The notes under the pieces were generated by a model. The model was not told the DNA's origin, made no database searches, and saw only the letters and a program-made list of their open reading frames with translations. Source: Pisolithus tinctorius (Eukaryota; Basidiomycota; Agaricomycetes; Boletales; Pisolithaceae). From it: a stretch of DNA of 64,000 nucleotides. Positions within the stretch are counted from its first letter, which is position 1, and each line of letters starts with the position of its first letter. Shown in pieces: positions 34,657 through 46,663 of the stretch. The translations under genes and the position numbers were made by a program. Location of the stretch: assembly GCA_024663395.1 (NCBI GenBank), contig JANFAH010000035.1, positions 186,001 through 250,000 on the forward strand. The letters are read 5' to 3'.

Positions 34657-36594
34657 TCAGTAAAAGTCCTTGATTGCCAACTGCAAATTCTTCAAGGTGG
34701 AGGCTGGCTCCCAGGTACAATCTTCTTCAGGGTATCCCCTCCAATGGATGAGGAATTGAAGAGCTCCACATTTCAAATGGGAATCAACAACATAGTCAAC
34801 CTTGTATTTGACATCTCCTTCATCAGTAACCCTCTGCAGTCCAGGCCTGTTAACAGGCTGCCCATCAAGAGCACTGAGATAAGGTTTAACCCATGAGACA
34901 TTCATGACCAGATGAATCCTCATGTTGCATGGCAACTTTAATTTAAGAGTGTTCAGAAGTACCTCTAGAACTTCATACAGTCTGATCCACTTTTCAGAAA
35001 GTTTATGGCTCTGCTGTTCTTTCAGGGTTAGATGGTCTGTAGCTAGCCAGACCTGAGATCCAATGGAATAAGAAGGGGCAGTCAAGCAGCATCTATCTGC
35101 TTGCTGCTTTTGCCAAGAATGTGCTTTGGCTAGATTATTATGTACATCTTGGAACACTTGGAACCAAGATTTTGCAACCTCCTGTGCTGCTTCTACCTTT
35201 GAAGTTGTTGGTCTGATGCCCATCCTAGGTCTATAGGAATGGGTAACTTCAAAGGGGCACTTGCCAGTAGAAGTAGAAGCAGAGTTGTTGTATGTGAATT
35301 GTGCCAAAGGTAGCCATTCTTCCCAACGAGCCTGTTGTTGGCTGGCATACATCCATAAATACTGTTGAATCTCATGGTTCAACTGCTCTGTTTGTCCATC
35401 TGTTTGTGGGTGGAATGCCATAGAGAGTTTCTGGTGTACTCCCAACATTTTAAATAGCTCCTTCATGAAACCAGAGGCAAACTGAGGGCCTTGGTCTGAT
35501 ACAACAGAGTCCAGAAGTCTGTGGTGTTTCCAAACATGCACTAGGTAAAGGTGAGCTGTGCTAGCAGCTGCTTCTTCCACAGTGCAAGGAATGAACTCTG
35601 CTTCCTTAGAGAATCTATCAATGATGACCAGGACATGGGACTTTCCAGAAGACCCCTTGACTCCAAGATCCATGAAGTCAGTCATTAATTCTCTCCAAGG
35701 CCCATCAGGGATAGGTAAAGGTTTGAGTTCTCCTGCAGGCAGCCTATTGCCAGACTTGCTGGCTTGGCATGTTTGACAATGTTTTATGTACTCTTCTACA
35801 TTGGGTTTCAAGGTAGACCATGTGAACCAACATGTGATCAACTCCTGAGTTCCTTTTATTCCATGATGTCCCACTAGGGGAGAGTCATGAAGAGCATTTA
35901 GTAACTTCCTTCTAAGTGCACTAGGCACCCAGACTTTTTCTTCATCACAATGAAGACTGCCTTGGAGCTTGCATCCAGTGGGGACTCCTTTGGCTTTAGC
36001 AGACTCAATCTGCAGATCTTCCATGAGGGGATTTTCTAGTTTTACCAAATGAACCTGGTTCAGGTTTATAAATAGGGACTCCTCTGACTTTTCCCTCTCT
36101 TTGCCTTCTATAAAGTCCTCTCATTGTGACAGGGCATCTGGTCTTCCCATTGTGACTCCAGGTTTATGAACAATAATACAGTTGAACTGACTAAAGTACT
36201 GCACCCAACATGCCTGGCATGGTTGAAGCTTCTGGGTGGTCATAAACCACCTGAGGTTGTGGTGATCCATCCAGATTTTGAACTGGTGCAGAGTAGCCTC
36301 AAGGTAGTGACACCATTGCTCTAATGCATGGATAATGGCCAGCATTTCTTTGTTGTGAACCATATCATTAAGTTCTGCCCCAGATAGAGAGTGACTAGAA
36401 TAGGTGACTGGTCTCCAGAGACCATCACTGCATTCTACTGAGAACACTGCTCTGGTGGCATAGTCTGAAGTGTCTGTTTCTAACTGAAACTTCCAATCCT
36501 GATCAGGGAACATAAGGATAGGGGCAGTAGTAAAGGCTTCTCTCAGTGTATCAAATGCCATTTGACACTTGTCATCCCAAATGAATGGAAGGTC
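34657..36594 (-). pseudogene. Gypsy-2 pol: RNase H, integrase, chromodomain
   Basis: Minus-strand chromovirus pol. From the KDZ insertion point (36594) it reads PFIWDDKCQMAFDTL (RT thumb/connection), RNase H (METDTSDYATR region, YSSHSLSGAELN), a TGA at 36123-36121 (DALSQ*EDF, arginine expected), then the integrase zinc finger (H..H..HCQTCQASK), the DDE core (TDFMDLG, VVSDQGPQFAS, GQTEQLNHEIQQ) and a chromodomain near the C-terminus (LQFLIHWRGYPEEDCTWEPAS). It ends at 34657. The remaining upstream RT lies 21.8 kb away at 58376-58745. CpG-poor and inactive. Confidence 0.92.
36587..36594. repeat. Left target-site duplication of the KDZ element
   Basis: GGAAGGTC here is repeated exactly at 58376-58383. 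Removing the insertion and one copy restores the gypsy-2 codons ..TKKDLP|FIWDDK.. in frame, which proves the insertion boundaries. Confidence 0.95.
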
Positions 36595-36850
36595 CACTTC
36601 AGTCAACCCCCCTCGGAGACCTATTAGGTCTGGAGATTTTGATATAAGTATTAACCTAATAGGTGTCATTTTGGTGGGAATTCCCAACTTTTGGGGATTC
36701 TCCACCACCATTCCTGGAGATTCTCCATTGCCTAGCTGGAGATTCTCCAGAGCAGCAATTTAATAGGGATGGAGAAAATGTTTTCTCCATAATATATATA
36801 TATTATACATCAAATGAGAGGGTAGCTGGGGTCCAAATTGGACTTTCTCC

Positions 36851-37060
36851 AGGCTAAATAGACCCCCTTTCCAGGTTGATCCTGGGCTTTCCCCAGGCTA
36901 AATAGACCTGCTTTCCAGGTTGAACCTGGGATTTCCCCAGGCTAAATAGACCCACTTGCCAGGGTGAACCTGGGCTTTCCCCAGGCTATATAGACCTGCT
37001 TTCCAGGTTGATCCTTGGCTTTCCCCAGGCTAAATAGACCCATTTTCCCAGACCATGGAA
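36851..37060. repeat. 44-bp tandem repeat in left arm
   Basis: About five units starting AGGCTAAATAGACC, each containing the near-palindrome CCAGGTTGAACCTGG. The right arm has about six to seven units at 57836-58125, so copy number differs between arms. Confidence 0.85.
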
Positions 37061-37689
37061 AGTTGGAAGCCATTCTTACAGAGTGACACAACTTGAGACC
37101 ATCAATTATGGCACTTGCATTGGAATCCTAGGTGATCAGGAGGATTCCTTGAAAGGCAGGGGGGATGGAGGAGAACAGAAAGCAGGTGAGTGGTACAGGG
37201 GGAGAAAGGGGCAGGGCAGATGATAGAGGAAAGGGGAGGTAGAATGACACCTTCTGCATATGACAACAGAATCATCTGGGTGTTAACTCTCAGGAAACAT
37301 CCCCCTGACCAAACACTCCACTCATCCTGATGCACTCAAACTAACCTACCCTGTGCTTTAGCTCACCCTGCCCTTCATGCTGCTCCAACAAGATGATGGA
37401 GGACAGTTTGGACACCAACAAGCTCCCATGATGAAGTCAACAAATATACCATTGAAAAAACCCTGTGATTTTCAGAAGTTGGGACACTACCATCACCTCT
37501 TTGTCACCAGGAAAATCACACAGGTGTGAGATGATGGAGACAAGGAACATGAAGCAGAGAGTATTGTTCTATGAACAAATGAACTGTTGAGTGGCTCAAA
37601 CACTAACAACACCACAAGGTATATCAGCAGTTGGTGTAAAGGACAGAGAAGGTGATCCTCTAAGTGCATACTCCATGTCCTGCTGGGGA

Positions 37690-38330
37690 TTGAGTCTATG
37701 TCATGTTGGGGATTCTCCTTGTCAAGTGTGGGGATTCTCCTTGTCATGTTGGAGATTACCCATGGCCTGTGGGGGTTCTCCATGTCAACTGTGGGGATTC
37801 TCCATGTCATGTTGGAGATTCTCCATGTCAAGGATGGGGATTCCCCATGCCATGTTGGGGATTCTCCATGGCCCACTGGGGATTCTCCAAGTCATGTTGG
37901 AGATTCCCCATGTCAAGGATGGGGATTCTCCATGCCATGTTGGAGATTCTCCATGGCCTGCTGGGGATTCTCCATGCCATGTTGTGGATTCTCCATGGCC
38001 CACTGGGGATTCTCCATGCCATGTTGGGGATTCTCCATGGCCCACTGGGGATTCTCCATGCCATGTTGGAGATTCTCCATGGCCCACTGGGGATTCTCCA
38101 TGCCATGTTGGAGATTCTCCATGTCAAGTGTGGGGATTCTCCATGACCTGTGGAGGTTCTCCATGTCAAGGATGGGGATTCTCCATGCCATGTTGGAGAT
38201 TCTCCATATCAAAGGTGGAGATTCTCCATGTCATGTTGGGGATTCTACATGGTCTAGCTGGGCATTCTCCATGGCCCACTAGGGATTCTCCATGTCAAGT
38301 TGGAGATTTTCCATCCTTGACATGGCAGAT
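37690..38330. repeat. Left satellite array of about 21 bp
   Basis: Head-to-tail units GGGGATTCTCCATG plus a variable 7-base end (GCCCACT, CCATGTT, TCAAGGA..). Because the unit is near a multiple of three and lacks stops, it gives long but meaningless open frames (SPWPTGD.., GILHAML.., MENPQWA..) on both strands. Confidence 0.95.
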
Positions 38331-40420
38331 CCCTACCCTTGACATCAATCACCTAGCACACCATAAGCCTTCTGGGCATCCCTGGATGCCACAAGTGCCC
38401 ACCTTGATATGGTACATGCAGTACAACAACATCAAGACAAGCATGCAAGGAGTGTCATACATATAATTAATGATCATCACAGGTGTGCCTGCAGGTGTAG
38501 GAGGTCCAACCTTTCCTGCTGAGTTCATCATCACCCAGCACAGCCAGCAGCTTCTACATGAGTTGGTGGACTTTGTTGACAATGTATCCTGGTTCAAGGT
38601 TGCTAGGCTTGCAGTGCTCAATGTGGAAGATCTAAATAGCATTGTGAATGATAGTTTACAACTTGACAGGCATGTAGTGGGGAGTAATCAATACCAATCT
38701 GCTGAACTCCAGCATGGAAGCCACCCTTCTTGCCTGTAACATCAACACAGTACTTGTGCTTGAACTCCCTGCACAATGAGGTAATGTCCAATGGTGGGAG
38801 CTGAATGGTATACACTTTCTTTCCACTCTGCTGCCCAACACAGACAGACATCTGTGAGACATTGATATATGAACATTTTGATCCTGCAGTAACCATCTGC
38901 TTGACATTGTTGTCCTCCTTCAAGTGCTCCTGCACATATCAACCAGAATGGTCACAATCAAGGTTAAATTCACACTCAACCATACTTTTGAAGGATTCTA
39001 GGATGGTCATGCTAGCCATGGCCTTCAAGCGGTTGTGATATGCATCATCAATAATCTCCTGGACCCTCTGCTTCCTTTCTGCAATTTTCTTTGGTGATGA
39101 AGCTTGTCACTTTCAGTCCAGCAATAGATCACCATTGCTGATACTGAAACCATTATGAAAAAGTCAGTAGTTGATGACCATTTGTATACCAGTGAAGACC
39201 TGACACATGACAGGACCTTTCTTGCAGAAGACAATATATATCAGACTGCCCTGGGTCACACCAACCATCTCTTTGTACATGAACTGGATGAGGTCACCCA
39301 ATGGATCATGCACCACACTGCCATAGTAGACCATGACATCCTCCAGCACCTTGATGAGACATCATTGGATATAGCCTGTCTCCACCATTGACAACAGTAT
39401 CAATGAGAGCTTCTTGACCAACCATGGCATGGAAACAGAACTCCTGCAGGGTCAGCCCACACAGGTATGGTTCTCCATCAATCCACTCACCTCTGAACTG
39501 AAGTCATCCTTGGTAAAGTGAGGTAACATCCAATGGTGGAAGCTAAATGGTATACACTTTCCTCCTACAACTCTGCCACCTGACACAGGTGGATATCTGT
39601 CAGACATTGATATATGAACCTTTGGGTTCTGCAGTGACCATTCACAAGCAAGGTCAAGTCAGTTTATGCTCAATTGTAAAGTTACAAAATTATGTCTTGC
39701 CTACTAAACCTAGTGCATGTTTTGATTTGTGTGCATCACCAAGTTTTCAATCATAGGGAATGAGTAGGCACACTGCACAGTCCCCAGACATAGCATGCAG
39801 TGGGGGAGGAATGAAATGTGGACAACAGCTTTTAAGAAATTGGTAAAGCCAGGAGTTGAGAACAGGATGGCTTCATCATCAACCTTTGCTTCTGAATGAG
39901 CCTTCAACTCCAAAGCATCCTGAGAACAAGTGAATTTCAAGGTCAGTAATAGGGGGGAACTGCTCAGTGCCCATCTCAGCCAGGTAGCCAAGCTGAAGAT
40001 GTGTGCATCATGTTCATCACTGTGAGACTGCACTAGTACTGGCAAAGAGGACAGCACAAACAAGGGATGTAGTCATGCACATCAGCCCCTCTACAAATCA
40101 TGAATCATCAGACACCTCCCAAAAAAACAATGGGCAGGTCAGACCATGCCACAGATATATTGAAACCTATAGGCTACCTCAGTAGGTGTGAAACTACTGA
40201 GGGAATAGTGAAGGGAATGTATCACTATGTATGCCTCTAAGGTGATTATGTAAGCATGGCTGAAGCGCACCTAAGTCACCACCACACTGGCACTTTATAA
40301 TCTCCAACAAGATAGGTGTCACCAGTCCAGCAAAAACACACAGGACAAACCAAATTTCAGACTGGACTTTGAGGTATCCAGCAACACATTATGTAAGGCA
40401 ACACACTGTAAGATTAAACA
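38331..40420. other. KDZ interior, left, mostly without a recognised gene
   Basis: Contains the inner inverted-repeat segment (38600-39120). Reading it on the minus strand gives a broken coding relic ([36 protein letters not shown]) that matches 53400-53950 on the plus strand. 39120-40420 shows only short frames with no domain. Confidence 0.5.
38600..39120 (-). repeat. Inner, diverged inverted repeat (left copy)
   Basis: Inverted relative to 53400-53984. Shared peptide traces include [21 protein letters not shown] and [14 protein letters not shown]. Identity is clearly lower than in the outer arm, so this part is either older or exchanged less often. Confidence 0.75.
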
Positions 40421-40625
40421 GTCTTCGACTCTGTATCTACAGCATTAATGAATGGGAAGTACGAGGGTAGGAAGGGTATCATTGGCAAATGCTGGGCCAT
40501 GTATAGAGTCAGTGGGGATGAAGTCTTCGACTCTGTATCTACAGTGTTAATGAATGGAAAGTATGAGGGTAGGAAGGGTATCATTGGCGAGCAACTGGGT
40601 CATGCATAGAATCAGTGGGGATGAG
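40421..40625. repeat. 102-bp tandem repeat, two copies plus a diverged third
   Basis: GTCTTCGACTCTGTATCTAC recurs at 40421 and 40523. A weaker third copy (AATGAATGGGGAGG.. GGGTATCATCAACGAGCA) extends to about 40790. Confidence 0.75.
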
Positions 40626-41324
40626 ATGGTAATCGAAATGCATATGACATACCTCTGCAGCAACGACCATGTGGGGTGGTGCTTGCTGAAAGGTAAGGAT
40701 CGGTGTCCATAGTACTAATGAATGGGGAGGGGGGTATCATCAACGAGCACTGGGTTATGCATGTAATCAGTGAAGATGGGGGTATGTAACATAGGTGTAC
40801 ATAACGTACCTCAGTAGCGGATATAACAATTACGGGGGTAGCCATCTTCATCATCAGATGGATAGTGGTGTCTCTTGCGTGGGGGGCTCCGATAAACATA
40901 CTCAACCACACTGCATTGGGTCAGTATAATGCATTCAGGTCAGACTAACAGCATACCTGTGGTGGGACCTTCCCTGTGATGGGCCTGCGTCATTCTCGCT
41001 TCCATCTTCTGGATATTCTCGATGACACTTCTGTGATTGGTGGTGGGGGTGGCGGTGGGAGTGCAGGGTTGGAGAGCGGCTGTGGGAGGTACCATGTTGT
41101 AGATGACATGCTACCAGAGCAGGATCATGCGTAGCTCGTGGAGGAGATGAGCAAGGTGAGTTGTCAGGCGGTGATGAGGGAGGAAGAGGTGAATACTCGG
41201 ATGCTGGAGGGGGTCGACGAGCATTGCGGGTGTTTGGTGCTGCATGGCCTCATGTGCGTGGGTGGGGTTGTGCTTCGGCTGGGGGTGGGGGGAGACAAGG
41301 GGCTGCCTCCTGGTCAGGGCCCTT
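40626..41324 (-). other. Possible small minus-strand gene, low confidence
   Basis: A minus-strand reading with a GTATGC..CAATGCAG intron around 40916-40961 joins EDGSENDAGPSQGRSHH to EYVYRSPPRKRHHYPSDDED, then GYPRNCYIRY and a stop (TGA) near 40812. The SPPRKRH / SDDED composition looks like a real nuclear-protein tail, and it lies just downstream of the gene ending at 41325. It may be an independent small gene or an alternative 3' exon. No family recognised. Confidence 0.25.
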
Positions 41325-44179
41325 TCAGTGCATTGTTGGGGGGAGCACTTTGACAAATGCTTGCAAGTCGGAAACGAGGCGAAGGGAGTGATGAAGCATA
41401 TTCACTACTAATGGAATGTCAAAGGCGTTCGGGTCAGCTTCGCGCAACAGCTGAAGCTGGTCTGAATAATTCACATTAGTCAGGCCAGCATAATTGTGCA
41501 AGATCAGTTATACTCACCAGCTGTCCAATGCTTGAGATAAAACAACGAAGCAGGTACTGGCACAAAGTGGTCTTCTTCCTCCTCTGCTGGAGCCTCCAAA
41601 TCGTAATCTTGTTCCATCTGCTCTTTCAAAAATGGAACAGTGAGAGCACAGAGCTCGTCGGCGTTGAGGTGCTTCACATTGAAATCAGGACCAACCACCG
41701 GAACTCCAGCTGGCCAATCAACAATGGTATGCTTGTGGACGAAGAGCAGGTCTAGCAGCACCTTCCATGGAACGTTCTTCTGCCCACACTTGATCTTGGC
41801 TTCATCTGTGGGGCTTCAGCTAGTAGATCAGATAGAGATAGTTGTAGTGACTTACGGAACTTCTGTGAGATCATCAGGGGTAGGATATGCTGATTTCGAT
41901 CACATCTGACTTCCTGGGATTGTAATGCAAGAGCATGGTCATATGACTTTTGCAATAACAGGGCAAAGTTGGGTAGCGGGACAGAAGCAGCAGAGTCAAG
42001 GATCTTATATCTAGAGTAAATTGTCAGTGTAAACCCGACCCGCAATGATTGTACTCACTTGATAATCGTAGAGAGAAAATCCAATAATTTCGCAACATCT
42101 GTCTGCCTCTCGCTTGCAAGTTGCATGCAGAGCGAAGAGCCAGCAAAGACACCTTGAGCTTGGAGTGCAGCTTCGTCATTTCCACTATAAATGACGCATC
42201 CAAAAACATGGATGCCCTCCACATTACTCCATGTTTGCGCCTGCACGAAGATATAATTATACCATGAATCAGAAAAACAAAACAGGGGGGGGGGAAAGGG
42301 GAACATCACGAACTGATTGTGTGAAGGAATCCCTGCACGTCATTACCTGGCCGACCATTGCCTTTGAACTCATGTCCTTGGTACCGTTGATACTCTCATT
42401 CCAGAACTTCCAAATTTTCGCCCACAGCTCAGGATGTTCTCCCTCATCTTTATGACTCTCATAATGTTTCATCTGGCAGCTGTAGTAATCATTCATGGAT
42501 TCTATGACCAAGTCAGGATCAAGGAGGGAAACGAACACAAAGGTACTCACCATCAGACAATTTAGGGTTGGTACTCACATACCAAGCCTGATGTATGTTC
42601 CAAACTGATTCAGCCCAGGTAGCTTTAGTAGTGAGCCCACCATAATCGACACAAGTGTTTTTGCATATTCATTGGCAATGGCTTGGGCCTCTTGAGTGGT
42701 GCGCGCACCAAGTGCCTGTGCCTTCTGTAAGGCATTGATGGGGAGCCTACCACGCCTTAAAGTTGGGGGCCCATTCTCTGCAGCAAGCCCATCCTCGTCG
42801 GATTCAGAGCGTCTACTGACCTTGGGCAGAATACGAGTAGATTTCCCTTTGTGCTTTCTAAGTTCACCAGTATCTTCAGTGTCCGCAGTACCTTCAGTGT
42901 CTGCAGTATCTTCAGAAGAAGGAAAGTCAAGAGGAGGGGTGGACGGATGAGTGTCGAGGTCATAATTCCCAGCTCGAATTTCTCTCGCCGTCTGCTGACG
43001 TTTAAGGTTGTACCTCATGGTGGTGGACCAGTCACTGTCACTATGTTCGTCGTCACTGTTGTCTGTTTGGAGTATAAGCGCTATGTAAATAAAAGTAGTG
43101 CCATTAAATACAATACCTGAGGGTTGGTGGTCGACATTGCTTGCATGGTAAACTTCTCCGAAGTCAGCAGGGTCTTCACTATGCATAACAACTGCCACCG
43201 CTTGCTCATCTTCTTCACTCTCTGCGGACTGGTCGTTGTAGGAGACCTTCTGAGGGGTACAGGGCGGGTGATGAGCTGAAGGGGCATTTGGGGGGTCAGC
43301 CTTTAAGGGGAATATGACTTCATAGGATACAAACTTACATTGTTCATGATCATCCTTGTCGCTGGACATGTTCTGAAGGGCATGGGACAAATGTGCATCC
43401 GAAGGGATATTAGGGGGGACAGCTGGTAGTGATGTTGAGAAGAGGTATGGTTGCATATAGATACAAACTTACATTGTTCACAATCATCCTCATCATTGGA
43501 CACGCTCTGGAGGCCACAGCGCAGATGTGCATCTGAAGTGGTACTGGGGGGACAGCTAGTGGTGACATTGAGAGGGAATATGGTCGCAAGAGAATACGAA
43601 CTTACATTGTTTACGATGATCCTCATTGTCTGAAGGAGTATTGGAGGGGACAGCTAGCAGCGACACTGAATGATCATCCTCGTCGACTATATCCTGCATA
43701 GTGATCATGCCTCCACGGAGCTGCTCGAGGGCAGTACAGTGGTCCAATTTTGTACCGTCTTTCAGTGGAACCATCGTTGAGCGAAAGGAATTGAGATACT
43801 CTTCTTCGTGCTCCTTTTCTGTTAAACCTTGCAAGGGATGCTGTGGACGTGGCTTGTGAGTTGGACGTCGAGCTACACTAGATCCAGCCTGCTGAAAATG
43901 AGGGTCAGCAAGCCAAAAAAAAAAAAAGGGACCTAATGCAGCTCTAACCTCAGGACCAGTATCGTGGTTTCCGGTTGGTGCTGCTGGAAGGAGGTTGAGC
44001 ACGAGCGTGGAAGACAGGGTAAATTATGCGTATGTACTGGGTTTGATGGCGCAATGGCGCTTCTTCGCACCTTGCCCGGGTTGGATTTTACCAGGTGATG
44101 TTGCAGTACCCTTGATTCTTTTCGACCTGCGAACCCCAACGGGGGGGCCAATCTTTGTAGAGGGATCAGAGGGTGACAT
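41325..44179 (-). CDS. KDZ-borne gene A: multi-exon protein of unknown function
   Basis: Begins MSPSDPSTKIGPPVGVRRSK at 44179 and ends ..FVKVLPPTMH at TGA 41327-41325, with about eleven exons. Supported exons include 44179-44038, 43983-43949, 43891-43606, 43555-43473, 43422-43339 and the last, 41461-41325. Splice sites are canonical. The N-terminus is basic (RRSKRIKG). Next come GLTEKEHEEEYLNSFRS and an acidic middle with tandemly duplicated short exons (SDAHL..N.SSD.DDHEQ), then KGKSTRILPK and ALGARTTQEAQAIANEYAKT. The C-terminal domain has EHPELWAKIWKFWNESINGT, NVEGIHVFGCVIYSGND, HTIVDWPAGVPVVGPDFNVK and LNADELCALTVPFLKEQME. I recognise no known domain. One duplicated exon (43555-43473) has lost a base; skipping it keeps frame. 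The C-terminal half is uninterrupted across good splice sites, suggesting a living or recently living gene. Confidence 0.65.
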
Positions 44180-46663
44180 TTGTGGAGGCACAGCGAGAAT
44201 CACACAGCAGACATGCAGTCACACAGTGGGGGAGTTATCTGGAAACACGTAGTCACCCGGTTCCTTGCTGATTCGAATTCAAGCAAGAGTATAAAATCAA
44301 ATGAAGAGCAAAAAGGAGTGGACATGGTCAGTGATTCAACGAACGACTGGGGGTAGAAAAAGAGATGAGGAAGAAAGCAAGTTAGTGCCTATTTATGTTT
44401 TTCGGCCAAAAGGTGTATGCACCTCTTTTGAACTGGCACCAGCTTCTTCCTGGCTGACTCGTAAAACCTTACGGCCATCAAGGGAAAATGTCAAACGACA
44501 CAGGGTCAATGGAATGAACGAACGGCAATGACACAGGGTTGACGGAATGAAATTTAATAACTGAAAAAAAACATATGAACAAGATTATGAGAAACGAAAA
44601 ACTGACGCACTTTGTTAGAAACTCCAGGCTGATAAGTTAGCTGGTAGAGTGTGTGTTTCAAGCTGGAGGGAAGTAATATATGTATACATATATAATGGTC
44701 ACAGAGCATCTGCTGGCACCTTAACTTACCCGGATGCGGGTACTACCAGCACCGCGGCTACACAAGGGAACGATGACCAAATGATTACATGTTGATGTGA
44801 GCAAACAAACTAGTTCAGGGCATGGAAGCATGGAAGCATGGAAGCATATTTTTGACCCTCTGTTCAGTAAGCAACATCAGTAGACCTGATGAAGACAGAT
44901 CGTAAAACATATCTATGATAGGAAGGTATGCCGAAAAGAAACGATGCAGAGACAGAGAGAAACACGTACCACAGATTGTGATGCAAGACGAAGTGTTGTT
45001 ACCAGTGTAGTTCGAGAAACAGTCACATTGAAGGTTAGTTTTGGCCTCGGTGGTGAACAGCATTGCATGGTAGTTCATAGGCCAGATCTGATGAACAAGG
45101 ATAATGATACGATCTACTATATAAAATATGTAGGGGAGGCACATTGGACGGGACGAGTAAACACATACCACTCATTGTATTATGAGACGAAGTGGATAAG
45201 ATGAGATAAATGTTAGCCAAACGGAAAATATCAGCACGATGTTCAGGAGAGTAGAAATGGTAAAAGGACTTACCTCTTCTGCATCAATGTAGGCACCACT
45301 CCGCTTTAGGACGGCTCTCTCTCTTTGATATAGTGATACGATCTACTACATACAGTATGTAGAGGAGGCGTGCAGGACAGGGACGACTCGCTCTTTTTGA
45401 TAATAGTGATATGATCTACTATATAAAGTATGTAGAAGAGGCGCATTGGACAGGACGAGTAAACACACACCACTCATTGTAATATGAGATGAAGTGGATA
45501 AGATGAGATAAAAGCTAGTCAAACGGAAAATATCAGCGCGATGTTCAGGAAAATAGAAATAGTAAAAGGACTTATCTCTTCTGCATCAATGTAGGCACCA
45601 CTCCGCTTTAGGACGGCTCTTTCTCATTGTTATAGTGATACGATCTACTATATAATGTATGTAGAGGAGGCATGTCAGACAGGATGAGTAAACACATACC
45701 ACTCATTGTAATATGAGATGAAGCGGATAAGACGAGAAAAATGCTAGCCAACCGGAAAATATCAGCGAGATGTTCAGGAGAGTAGAAATGGTAAAAGGAC
45801 TTATCTCTTCTGCATCAATGTAGGCATCACCCCACTTTAGGACGGTTCTCCCTCTTTGATAAGATCATGCACACCTCAGGCATATCAGTGAAATTCACAA
45901 GAACAGAAAAAGACATGAATACATGGCGACCTCAGTGACATGAAGTCAACCGAATCTGATCAGAAGCGACACGAAGTCAACTTCAAGACGTTTGAGCAGC
46001 ACGAAGCCAGCTCAGTGGGTAGACCTACGGGGTTTCATAATGAAATTGATGGATGGTGGAAGGCGGTAGAGGGAACAGCGGAAGGGCCTCGGAGGTCGAC
46101 AGAGACAAAAGACGACACTGAAAAGTGGTGAGAACGACAATGAGGTGGAGAACAGTGCCATGGACAGCATGGACAGCGTCCCGTGACTTAGGTTATTTTC
46201 CCTTGGGAATTCTCCATCCACGTGGCAACGACTTTCCCAATGGCGACCATGCACACAACAACGACAAACAATTGAGTTCTTCCTTTGTTGTCCCTGCCAC
46301 CGTTGCTGCCGCTCCTCAACATTCGTTCAACGGTGTTTCAGGTGTTGTTTATTTGTTATTACTTGAACTTCGCTTTGACAATTATGTTTTTTAGGTCCTA
46401 TTTCCGCACTACTGCTCCAATTTCCCTCTGAGTTGGCTTCGTGCCACTCACTATACTGAAGCTAACTTCGTGTTGCTTCAATCTGCACTCTGTTGACTTT
46501 GTGTCACTGAGGTCGCGGATTCCCGATTGTTAGTGCGGTTCAACGCCTCAAGGACCCGTTTCATACTCACATTGGTGCATGCTTTTGTGGTTATATTTCA
46601 TTTCTTGACCCTTTCTCCTCGCTGGCTCTACTTCGACCTTGAAGATTCCCTCAAGCATCCTCT
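44180..46663. other. Divergent intergenic region between KDZ genes A and B
   Basis: No gene recognised. It must hold the promoters of both divergent genes. It contains the tandem repeat at 45165-45865. Confidence 0.5.
45165..45865. repeat. Long tandem repeat, three copies (about 230-300 bp)
   Basis: ACCACTCATTGTA(AT)ATGAGA, then AAAATATCAGC(A/G)CGATGTTCAGGA, ATGGTAAAAGGACTTA and TAGGCACCACTCCGCTTTAG recur in the same order from about 45168, 45469 and 45699. The third spacing is shorter. An incomplete earlier copy may begin near 45000. Units have CpG intact. Confidence 0.75.

Larger units (their letters stand above)
36595..38330 (+). repeat. KDZ left inverted arm
   Basis: Inverted copy of the right arm. 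Parts: terminal CACTTCAGTCAACC..; several GGAGATTCTCC motifs at 36705-36760; an AT-rich spot (about 36791-36808); five 44-bp units (36851-37060); about 600 bases of unique sequence; then the satellite (37690-38330). The antisense 77-codon frame at 37335-37102 is identical in the right arm (57547-57780), so the arms hardly differ here. Confidence 0.92.

Noticed and set aside
37690..38330. CRISPR-like array (regular short repeats)
   Set aside because: Eukaryotic context, no unique spacers of constant length, no cas genes; it is a satellite.
37493..38466. Long frames in the left satellite (291 and 194 codons)
   Set aside because: Same satellite artefact as the right arm.
44625..44760. tRNA-like sequence (TTAGCTGGTAGAGTGTGTG..)
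   Set aside because: A weak A-box-like match, but no acceptor stem pairing and no proper B box; not a supportable tRNA.
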